Shown here in pieces: positions 1 to 5,470 of a stretch of 6,102 bases of DNA. Position numbers and translations under genes: made by a program. The stretch comes from Alistipes sp. CAG:514 (lineage in GTDB: Bacteria > Bacteroidota > Bacteroidia > Bacteroidales > UBA932), in the NCBI GenBank assembly GCA_000431015.1, contig HF986018.1, forward strand, positions 4,806 through 10,907, in the 5' to 3' direction. The notes beneath the pieces are model-generated. The model did no database searches. It was given only the letters and a program-made list of their open reading frames with translations, and was not told the origin of the DNA. Numbering within the stretch: the first letter of the stretch is position 1; every line of letters starts with the position of its first letter.

Positions 1-1
1 C

Positions 2-844
2 GGGGCGAAAGGCACCACGCCGCGGGTCGAGGCCGATGAGCCGGAGATCCTCAGCGGGGTGTTCGACGGGCGGACAACGGGCGCTCCGTTAGCGGTCATA
101 TTCAGAAATAACAACACTAGATCCTCTGATTATGAAGCTCTTAAGGCGGTGCCGCGTCCCGGTCACGCTGACTATGTGGCTTCGGTCAAGTGGAACGGAT
201 TCAACGACCCTCGTGGAGGCGGACATTTCTCCGGCAGGATAACCCTTCCGCTGGTCGCCGCTGGGGTTATTGCCAAGAAAATGTGTCCGGGAATCGTCTT
301 TGAGGCCAGTTTGATTGAAATCGGGGGAGAGTCCGACAAGTCGAAATGGGATGCCCTTCTGGAAAGAACCGCCAGGGACGGTGATTCGTTGGGAGGAATA
401 GTCGAGTGCCGGATCACCGGTGTGCCGACAGGTCTTGGTGAGCCGTTTTTCGATTCGGTTGAGTCGCTGGTCTCCCACGCCGTCTTCTCGATACCCGGAG
501 TCCGTGGAATCGAGTTCGGTGACGGTTTCGAGGCCGCTCGGATGAAAGGCTCGGAACACAATGATCCTCTTGAACTTAAAGACGATGTCGTGACCACCTC
601 CAAGAACGGTTCCGGCGGAGTCAACGGCGGCATCACGAACGGCTCCCCGATAGTTTTCCGTGTCGCCTTCAAGCCGACCTCCAGCATCACCAGATCCCAG
701 ACAACCCTCAACGTCAGGACCGGCGAGCAAGCCACCCTCAACGTCCCAGGCCGCCACGATGTCTGCTTCGCCCTCCGCACCCCCGTCATCGTCGAGGCCG
801 TCGCCGCCATCGTACTTGCCGACCTGAAAGGCCGCGGCATCTAA
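2..844 (+). CDS. aroC: Chorismate synthase, 5'-truncated by the window edge
   Basis: Chorismate synthase catalyses the last shikimate step: FMN-dependent 1,4-elimination of phosphate from 5-enolpyruvylshikimate-3-phosphate to give chorismate, in the cytoplasm. The reading frame is already open at base 2 (GAKGTTPRVEADEPEILSG), so the GTG at 59 is an internal valine, not a start. About 280 residues are visible; the family is usually about 355-360, so roughly 75 N-terminal residues lie upstream. Seen in order: EPEILSGVFDGRTTGAPL, the R-S-S-D-Y segment, the PGHADY then D-P-R-G-G-G-H-F-S-G-R signature followed by VAAGVIA, the GDSLGGIVECRITGVPTGLG block, the NGSGGVNGGITNG-PIVFRVAFKPT block, and a C-terminal GRHD with TPVIVEA. 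No frameshift or lost motif is visible. It ends with TAA and converges on the aroB/aroDA group. Identity is secure; the N-terminus cannot be judged. Confidence 0.97.
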   Translation, partial: GAKGTTPRVEADEPEILSGVFDGRTTGAPLAVIFRNNNTRSSDYEALKAVPRPGHADYVASVKWNGFNDPRGGGHFSGRITLPLVAAGVIAKKMCPGIVFEASLIEIGGESDKSKWDALLERTARDGDSLGGIVECRITGVPTGLGEPFFDSVESLVSHAVFSIPGVRGIEFGDGFEAARMKGSEHNDPLELKDDVVTTSKNGSGGVNGGITNGSPIVFRVAFKPTSSITRSQTTLNVRTGEQATLNVPGRHDVCFALRTPVIVEAVAAIVLADLKGRGI

Positions 845-957
845 CTTATTGATAATGAATAAAACGAAGATGTACTGATGCTGGATTCCGCGCTATGTCA
901 TCTTTGTTTCGCTTGAAAATCAGCTACTTACCTGCCACGCTGACGGCCAACGCGTAG

Positions 958-988
958 TTGTCCGGTGAAAGCCATATTGGCCGGACAA
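958..988. repeat. 8-bp inverted repeat competing with the 978-1018 stem
   Basis: TTGTCCGG at 958-965 pairs perfectly with CCGGACAA at 981-988 across a 15-nt loop. The right arm lies inside the left arm of the 978-1018 inverted repeat, so only one stem can form at a time. A further complementary pair, GTGAAA at 965-970 and TTTCAC at 999-1004, lies within the same 60 bp. Three copies of the TTGTCCGG word in two orientations within 60 bp suggest designed structure or a mobile-element terminus rather than chance. Confidence 0.55.
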
Positions 989-1018
989 AGTTTATGATTT
1001 TCACATTTTGTCCGGCCA
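978..1018. repeat. 12-bp perfect inverted repeat, 17-nt loop
   Basis: TGGCCGGACAAA at 978-989 is the exact reverse complement of TTTGTCCGGCCA at 1007-1018, with 17 nt between the arms. As RNA this gives a strong stem on either strand, in the 3' flank of both converging genes. No T-run follows on either side, so a classical intrinsic terminator is not supported; transcript 3'-end protection, protein binding or a transposon end are the alternatives. The left arm is shared with a second possible stem (958-965 with 981-988). Confidence 0.75.
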
Positions 1019-1071
1019 GACCACAATCCTACGGACAGATGCAGATGATTCGTACCATTGTTCCAGGCGTA

Positions 1072-3216
1072 CTAACGCTCAATGAGGCGGTAGGCGTCGA
1101 GGAAGGCGGGGAAGGATTTGGCTATGCAGGAGGTGTCGTCGATCTGGATGGGGGAGTCGGCGCACCAGGAGGCTACGGTCAGGGCCATGGCCATGCGGTG
1201 GTCGTGGGAGGAAGTATATTCACCACCTTTCAGAAGATGGCCGTTCAGGAGGCGGCTCTCTACTGACTCGCCGGTGATGGAGAGAATGTCGCCGGCGGCG
1301 GAGGCCTCCACGCCCATCTGGGTGAGCATATTCAGAATCGCCGCGCCGCGGTCGCTTTCCTTGCTTGCCAACCTCTTGAATCCTTGAATATTACTGCGTC
1401 CGTGACAGAAGGCTGCGAGTATGGCGACGATCGGGAACAGGTCCGGGCAGTTGTTGAGATCGGTGTCGAAGGCGCGCAGCGGGGCTTTCTGGGCGGTGAT
1501 GAGGCCGCGGTGACCTTGCGGGGCATTGGCCTCCTGAGCGTCAGCCGCTTCATTGTCGTTGCTGTCTTTCACGTTGGCAGATTCTTCGTCCTGCGGCTCA
1601 TCCTCAATCTGCGACAGGCTGGCTCCGGCTTCCATCAGGATGTCCATGATCGAGATGTCGGCCTGAAGGGAGGTCGTGTCCAGACCGGTCAGCCTCACAT
1701 CCCCGAAAAGCGCTCCGGCCACCAGGAAGTTGGCGGCGGCGCTCCAGTCGCCTTCGATGTCAAAGGCCGCGGGTGAATATTTCTGCCCGCCCTTGATCTT
1801 GAATGTGATGCCGGTGCAGAGGCTCCAGTCCTGCGTCTCAAGGAAATCCTCTCCACCTTCCATCTCGGAGCCTATCCTGATGCCGAAACGGCGAAGCACG
1901 TCCGCTGTGATGAACATATATGGAATGCTCTTTGGGTCATGAATATGCAGGGTCGAGTCTCCCGGAAGAAGAGGCAGAGCCATCAGCAGACCGGAGATCA
2001 GCTGCGAGCCGCCTTTGCCGGAAACGCTTGTTTTGCCGGAAAGCAGAGGACCCTGGACGGTCAACGGAACGTGGACTTCGGGTGCAGGGTTGAGCGGCCT
2101 CAGGACCGTGCCGAAGCCGGCCATGATCTCGGACGCGCCTTTCAGCGGTCTGGCCGGGAGGGTGCCGATGCCGTCGATTTCTATCGGTTGTCCTTTTCCG
2201 AGAGCGGCGACGATAGGGATCATGAGCCGGGTCAGAAGGCCGGATTCGCCGACATTCAGTTTGTCCGGCATGTTGACCGAGGAACCTGCGCCTTTGATTG
2301 TCAGCGTGGTTCCGGTCGCCGTGTCTGTCGAAGAGTCAGACAGATCCGACCTCACGCCGGCCGCTTCGACCCTGACCTCGGCTCCGAGTGCCTTGGCGAC
2401 TTCGATGGCCGCCTCGTTGTCTCCGCAAGGGGAGTAGCCTTCAAGTCTGGATTCTCCATCGGCGAGGGCGGCGGCGATGATGGCGCGCTGGGCGAAACTC
2501 TTTGAGGCCGGCATATTCAAAGCAGTGTCGCAATGAAGAGGTCTCCTTTCACCATAGACGGCGGCAATCATCTCAGAGTAAGTCCATTGCCCAGGAGCGG
2601 CGGCCTCGTTGTCATTAAGGGCGGCGTAGGTGAACGGACTGCCGAGCCTCAGGCATTCCAGACGGCTGGCTCTGCCGGTCTCCCCCATAGAGAAGGCGAT
2701 CAGCTCTGCCTGTCTTTGGCTTGTTTGTTCCTGGGAGTAAAGTCCCAGCACCCTGGCGACATCCTCTCCGGATTTAGCCATCGCCGCGATCTTCACGATC
2801 TCCCCGCCGAACTTCCTGCACTTCTCCACTGTGTTCCGAAGCACGTCGTCGGAGGGCGTTCCGGCGAAGAAATGACTCGACCGGATCATCGTCGTGCCGT
2901 ATTCAGTGCAGGCTCTGCGGAGCCTTTTGCCGACCTCCTTCGGAGCCTCGATCTCCAGATCCAGGAACGCGGCTCCGGCCTCGACAGCGGTGGTGAGTTT
3001 CTCCTCGGCCTCTTCCCAAGTTCCGTTTCCGTCGTCAACGACCCGGCAGGTGGCCACGAGAGGGGTGTCCGAGGAAGAGAACAGGCTCTCAATCTCCTCA
3101 ATGTCAAGCGGACATCTGTCCAGCCTGATTTCCGCCATCTGTATGCGTGGCTCGCTGCCCTCCAGCAGCCCGATTATCTCTTCCAGCGTCCTGTTCTGTA
3201 TGGTTGTGCAGATCAT
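1072..3216 (-). CDS. aroDA: Bifunctional type I 3-dehydroquinate dehydratase / EPSP synthase fusion
   Basis: A 714-residue protein fusing two shikimate enzymes. Residues about 1-226 are type I 3-dehydroquinate dehydratase (DHQ to 3-dehydroshikimate by a Schiff base): E29 in AEIRLDR, H115 in SSHFFAGTP, Schiff-base lysine K142 in EIVKIAAM, R185 in SMGETGRASR, and PGQ at 208-210. Residues about 228-714 are EPSP synthase (shikimate-3-phosphate plus PEP): K239-S240 and R244 in MPASKSFAQR, the GESGLLTR loop (323-330), S404-Q405 in GGSQLISGLLM, D592 in NNCPD, K619-E-S-D-R623, HDHRMAMA (R674) and K700 in CIAKSFP. All catalytic positions I can place are kept, so both halves look active. Odd points: a Ser/Thr-rich insert near 289-304 and an acidic insert near 537-568 in the EPSP half. 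By rough alignment, the residues matching E. coli T97 and P101 are both Leu. The ATG follows the aroB stop by 17 nt with no clear ribosome binding site, as is usual in Bacteroidota. The symbol is descriptive. Confidence 0.95.
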   Translation of the reverse strand: MICTTIQNRTLEEIIGLLEGSEPRIQMAEIRLDRCPLDIEEIESLFSSSDTPLVATCRVVDDGNGTWEEAEEKLTTAVEAGAAFLDLEIEAPKEVGKRLRRACTEYGTTMIRSSHFFAGTPSDDVLRNTVEKCRKFGGEIVKIAAMAKSGEDVARVLGLYSQEQTSQRQAELIAFSMGETGRASRLECLRLGSPFTYAALNDNEAAAPGQWTYSEMIAAVYGERRPLHCDTALNMPASKSFAQRAIIAAALADGESRLEGYSPCGDNEAAIEVAKALGAEVRVEAAGVRSDLSDSSTDTATGTTLTIKGAGSSVNMPDKLNVGESGLLTRLMIPIVAALGKGQPIEIDGIGTLPARPLKGASEIMAGFGTVLRPLNPAPEVHVPLTVQGPLLSGKTSVSGKGGSQLISGLLMALPLLPGDSTLHIHDPKSIPYMFITADVLRRFGIRIGSEMEGGEDFLETQDWSLCTGITFKIKGGQKYSPAAFDIEGDWSAAANFLVAGALFGDVRLTGLDTTSLQADISIMDILMEAGASLSQIEDEPQDEESANVKDSNDNEAADAQEANAPQGHRGLITAQKAPLRAFDTDLNNCPDLFPIVAILAAFCHGRSNIQGFKRLASKESDRGAAILNMLTQMGVEASAAGDILSITGESVESRLLNGHLLKGGEYTSSHDHRMAMALTVASWCADSPIQIDDTSCIAKSFPAFLDAYRLIER

Positions 3217-3233
3217 AATGTCTTATTGATTAA

Positions 3234-4280
3234 TCATTTACTGTTTGTCAATGCCTCCACGGCCTCCTCGACCCGGAGGTCATGTGTTACGACTTGTCCG
3301 ATGCCGAGGGGGAGTACGAAATGTATGACGGTGCCATCGGCTTTTTTGTCTTTCTTCATCGCATCGGCCAGAGTGTCAACGCAGTACGGACTTTCTACGG
3401 GTAGGCCGCAGGCCGTGAAGTCGGCTTTCAGGCGATCGGCTAGGCCGGTCGTAAGCCCCAGCGCCTCAGCCAGACGGGCGGCCAGAATGATGCCCATCGA
3501 GACCGCCATGCCGTGCGGGACGGTCTCTCCGGAATTCTTTTCGATGGCGTGGGCGAAAGTGTGGCCGAGATTGAGCAGGCGGCGCTCCCCGCGCTCGTCC
3601 GGATCCCTTCCGGCGATGCCCGCCTTGACCTGTGCGGCGGAGGCTATCAGCTCCCGGAGCGTCCCTGAATACTCCCGGACGGCGGTGTCGGCGGCTCCTG
3701 CCAACGCCTGTCTATGAATATTCCCGAGCATATTCACAGCCCTTTCATATTCATTGTCCTTGTTGTTGATTATGAATGTTTTGAGCAGCTCGGAGGCTCC
3801 TGACAGGATCTGCGGGTAGGGGAGGGTTTCCAGCACTTCGGGGCAGATGAAGGTCGCTTGCGGCTGACGGATCACGCCGATGATGTTCTTGTAGGAGTCG
3901 AGGTTCACGCCGTTTTTGCCGCCGATCGCCGCATCCACCTGCGAGAGGAGCGTGGTCGGGACGAAGCCGAAACGCACGCCGCGCTTGTAGACGGAGGCCG
4001 CGAATCCCGCTATGTCGGTGGTGATCCCGCCGCCCACGCCGAGTACAAACGCCTCTCTGTCAGCGCCTTCCTCCAGCAGCCACTTCTCGATCTCCAGCAG
4101 CGTGGAAAGAGTCTTTCTTTCCTCCGTCGCCTCGATCGGGAATATTCCTTTCGCTTCAATGTCAAGCCTTTCCACGATGCCACCCACATTGCGGTCGTGG
4201 ATTATGAATATGCTTCCGTAGCCTCGGAGGTGTGTCTTGACTTCGCCCAGCGGGCATCCGACGATGTTGATTCTCTCCAT
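3234..4280 (-). CDS. aroB: 3-dehydroquinate synthase
   Basis: Cytoplasmic NAD- and divalent-metal-dependent enzyme converting DAHP to 3-dehydroquinate, step 2 of the chorismate pathway. From the ATG at 4280 it is 348 residues, normal for the family; a TTG eight codons upstream is open in frame but adds only MPQKPLQQ before the natural MERINIVG start, so I prefer ATG. Seen, numbered from ATG: GGGITTDIAGF (83-93, nucleotide binding), YKRGVRFGFVPTTLLSQVDA, GGKNGVNLDSYKN (K122), and the metal-ligand set E164 (SGASELLK), H240 (LNLGHTFAHAIE) and H256 (PHGMAVSMG), then the C-terminal DKKADG block. No damage is seen. It lies 42 nt downstream of the PPC gene and 17 nt upstream of aroD-aroA, whose dehydratase half uses its product, so co-transcription and coupled flux are likely. 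Four TGAATAT-type words fall inside it. Confidence 0.97.
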   Translation of the reverse strand: MERINIVGCPLGEVKTHLRGYGSIFIIHDRNVGGIVERLDIEAKGIFPIEATEERKTLSTLLEIEKWLLEEGADREAFVLGVGGGITTDIAGFAASVYKRGVRFGFVPTTLLSQVDAAIGGKNGVNLDSYKNIIGVIRQPQATFICPEVLETLPYPQILSGASELLKTFIINNKDNEYERAVNMLGNIHRQALAGAADTAVREYSGTLRELIASAAQVKAGIAGRDPDERGERRLLNLGHTFAHAIEKNSGETVPHGMAVSMGIILAARLAEALGLTTGLADRLKADFTACGLPVESPYCVDTLADAMKKDKKADGTVIHFVLPLGIGQVVTHDLRVEEAVEALTNSK

Positions 4281-4322
4281 CTGTTGTAACGGCTTTTGGG
4301 GCAAGGATTTCCCCTTGGTTGT

Positions 4323-4745
4323 TTACAATGTGTAGAGGTTCAGCCCCGTCTCCTCGTCGAAGTGGCGGCCCACCTTGCATCCAAAGCGCCTGACGAACAC
4401 TTCGCAGGCTCCGTTGATGGTGGCGGTGAGAAGGTGTCCGCCGACGACCGTGTAGTCCGCCCTTCCGAGGTTGGCGTGGAGATGGAGGTAGACGTTGCCG
4501 TCCTTCTCGGAAATGTTCCCCGCAAGGCTGGAAATCTCCATCTGCTCGTCGAAAGTCTTGTCCACGTAGGCCTTCGTGGCCGGGTTGAGGAACCTCAGAG
4601 TCGCGTTGCTCACAGCCCCGATTCCGCTAACCTCCCCAGCCATAATCCCCTGTTCCCGGCAGAACGCCGCGACGGCCTCCATCAGTTCCTGATGGTTGTT
4701 AATGCTGACGACAAACCTGTCGCCATCCTGCTTGAATCTGTACAT
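4323..4745 (-). CDS. PPC/DUF296-domain DNA-binding-type protein
   Basis: A 140-residue single-domain protein of the PPC (plants and prokaryotes conserved, DUF296) family. The whole chain is the domain: N-terminal YRFKQDGDRFVVSINNHQELMEAVAAFC, then EVSGIGAVSNATLRF, GNISEKDGNVYLHLHANL and VVGGHLLTATINGACEVFVR. The H-x-H pair (residues 88 and 90 from ATG) and the histidine of GGHL (104) are the family's conserved, probably metal-binding residues. Plant relatives bind AT-rich DNA through a separate AT-hook; no AT-hook is present here, and the role of small bacterial members is not settled. The start is ATG at 4745; a GTG just upstream would add one residue. It is the first gene of the leftward group with aroB and aroD-aroA, and an 18-bp AT-rich palindrome touches its start codon. 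A role as regulator of the aro operon is inference only. Confidence 0.88.
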   Translation of the reverse strand: MYRFKQDGDRFVVSINNHQELMEAVAAFCREQGIMAGEVSGIGAVSNATLRFLNPATKAYVDKTFDEQMEISSLAGNISEKDGNVYLHLHANLGRADYTVVGGHLLTATINGACEVFVRRFGCKVGRHFDEETGLNLYTL

Positions 4746-4762
4746 CACAAAAATTTTTGTGA
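4745..4762. promoter_or_regulatory. 18-bp perfect palindrome abutting the PPC gene start codon
   Basis: TCACAAAAATTTTTGTGA is a perfect 18-bp palindrome with no spacer. Its leftmost base is the first base of the leftward ATG (4743-4745), so the leftward transcript would read the palindrome and then the start codon. It lies in the divergent region between the PPC/aro group and the HAD/outer-membrane pair. The outer TCACAAA/TTTGTGA arms with an AT core resemble a dimeric regulator's operator; as RNA it could form a weak, AU-rich hairpin occluding the start codon. Which protein binds, if any, is unknown. A TGAATAT word overlaps its right end (4760-4766). Confidence 0.55.
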
Positions 4763-4803
4763 ATATACTAAATTCCTCCGGATTCCTGATTGATGAAAAT
4801 GAT

Positions 4804-4811
4804 TAACTTTG
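4804..4811 (+). promoter_or_regulatory. Bacteroidota-type -7 promoter box for the HAD gene
   Basis: TAACTTTG matches the Bacteroides -7 consensus TAnnTTTG exactly and ends 17 nt before the chosen ATG at 4829, which would give a very short leader. I cannot see a convincing TTTG -33 element 19-21 nt upstream, so the promoter is only half supported. The box overlaps a small inverted repeat, TTTGCGGCAAA at 4808-4818. If real, it argues against the in-frame upstream starts at 4790-4799, which would lie upstream of the transcription start. Confidence 0.4.
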
Positions 4812-4828
4812 CGGCAAATTTCGGGAAC

Positions 4829-5458
4829 ATGAGGAAGAACATCACTAATGTGGTTTTTGATTTCGGCGGGGTGATTGCTCCGGCGGATCTCGGTGTGGTG
4901 ATCGGAAAGTTCAGGAATCTGGGAGTCAAGGACATAGAAAAGTATCTCAACCTTGTCTGCCAGCAGGGCTTTTTCGGAGATTTTGAGACGGGGCTGATCG
5001 GCGAGGAGGAGTTCCGGCGCAGGGTCGGCGAGGAGGCCGGCAGGGAGGTCACGATGGATGAGTGCAGGCAGGCTTACATGGGTTTTTTCTCGACAGTGCC
5101 GGAACGGAACCTGGAACTTTTCCGCAGGCTCCGCTCCGAGGGCTACCGGCTCTCGCTGTTGTCCAACACCAATCCGTTTGTGGCGGAGTGGTTTCTGAGC
5201 AAGGAGTTTGATGGCCACGGCCATTCGCTTGACGAGTACCTTGACAGCATCTACCTCAGTTACGAACTGAAGGTCATGAAGCCGGACGAAAGAATATTCC
5301 GTCTCATGCTTCAGGCGGAGAATGTCGCCCCGTCGCAGGTTCTTTTCATCGACGACGGCTCCAGAAACGTGGAGGCGGCCCGTAACGTCGGCATCAACGC
5401 GATTCACGCCACGAACGGCGAGGACTGGACAGAAGCCGTCCTGCGTTTCCTGGCATAG
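4829..5458 (+). CDS. HAD-superfamily phosphatase (YihX-like, DFGGVI type)
   Basis: A 209-residue cytoplasmic haloacid dehalogenase-superfamily hydrolase. Motif I is VVFDFGGVI with nucleophile D11; the +2 residue is Gly13 rather than the second Asp of classical phosphatases, as in the YihX/epoxide-hydrolase-N-terminal group. A helical cap follows (about 20-95), then motif II LSLLSNTNPF (S112), motif III LKVMKPDERIF (K151) and motif IV VLFIDDGSRNVEAARNVGI (D175, D176). Length is normal. I chose ATG 4829 because family members begin a few residues before the first strand; in-frame TTG 4790, ATG 4793 and ATG 4799 would add an atypical tail and lie upstream of a candidate -7 box. The substrate is unknown; sugar phosphate or nucleotide phosphatase activity is possible. 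The outer-membrane gene starts 12 nt after its stop, so the two are probably co-transcribed. Confidence 0.93.
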   Translation: MRKNITNVVFDFGGVIAPADLGVVIGKFRNLGVKDIEKYLNLVCQQGFFGDFETGLIGEEEFRRRVGEEAGREVTMDECRQAYMGFFSTVPERNLELFRRLRSEGYRLSLLSNTNPFVAEWFLSKEFDGHGHSLDEYLDSIYLSYELKVMKPDERIFRLMLQAENVAPSQVLFIDDGSRNVEAARNVGINAIHATNGEDWTEAVLRFLA

Positions 5459-5470
5459 AACCGAGTCGGT

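Larger units (their letters stand above)
845..1071. other. Convergent intergenic gap between aroC and aroDA
   Basis: This 227-bp gap separates the 3' ends of aroC (+) and the aroD-aroA fusion (-). I see no convincing gene in it: the short frames that cross it have no recognisable content. Its left half (845-956) is more AT-rich than the flanking genes and featureless to me. Its right half holds the TTGTCCGG inverted repeats annotated separately. Neither strand shows a classical GC hairpin followed by a T-run, so the terminators for the two converging units are unclear. The repeats could be the end of a lost insertion sequence, but no transposase remnant is recognisable. Confidence 0.7.
98..4766. 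repeat. Dispersed heptamer TGAATAT/ATATTCA, 12 copies
   Basis: Copies on the + strand as ATATTCA: 98-104, 1216-1222, 1328-1334, 2513-2519, 3730-3736, 3747-3753. As TGAATAT: 1385-1391, 1774-1780, 1940-1946, 3715-3721, 4205-4211, 4760-4766. Seven are part of the octamer CATATTCA/TGAATATG. Three more sites have the core GAATAT without the flanking T (4140, 5292, 6044). All but the copy at 4760 lie in genes, in different codon phases (encoding NM, EY, IF, IH, NI, YS), so the excess is a DNA-level word rather than an amino-acid or codon-pair preference. Function is unknown. Confidence 0.5.

Noticed and set aside
89..840. Two 222-codon frames on the - strand inside aroC
   Set aside because: Both lie opposite the chorismate synthase coding frame, show no family motif and have shadow-like composition.
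978..1018. Intrinsic terminator
   Set aside because: The stem is strong but the loop is 17 nt and no T-run follows on either strand.
958..1266. 102-codon + strand frame starting in the intergenic gap
   Set aside because: Most of it is antisense to the end of the EPSP synthase domain, and the part in the gap is made of the inverted repeats; no domain or ribosome binding site.
2533..3717. Long open frame (394 codons) on the + strand
   Set aside because: It is antisense to aroD-aroA and aroB, which carry full sets of family motifs in the opposite strand; its translation is arginine/serine-rich with no recognisable domain, as expected of a shadow in GC-rich DNA.
4281..4304. TTG start for aroB eight codons upstream
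   Set aside because: The added MPQKPLQQ has no family match, while ATG 4280 gives the standard N-terminus and length.
4775..4779. GGAGG on the - strand as a Shine-Dalgarno for the PPC gene
   Set aside because: It is about 29 nt from the ATG, too far to act, and Bacteroidota rarely use such sites.
4790..4828. Upstream in-frame starts (TTG 4790, ATG 4793, ATG 4799) for the HAD gene
   Set aside because: They would add an atypical N-terminal tail before the first beta strand and lie upstream of the TAACTTTG box; ATG 4829 fits the family better, though 4793 cannot be excluded.
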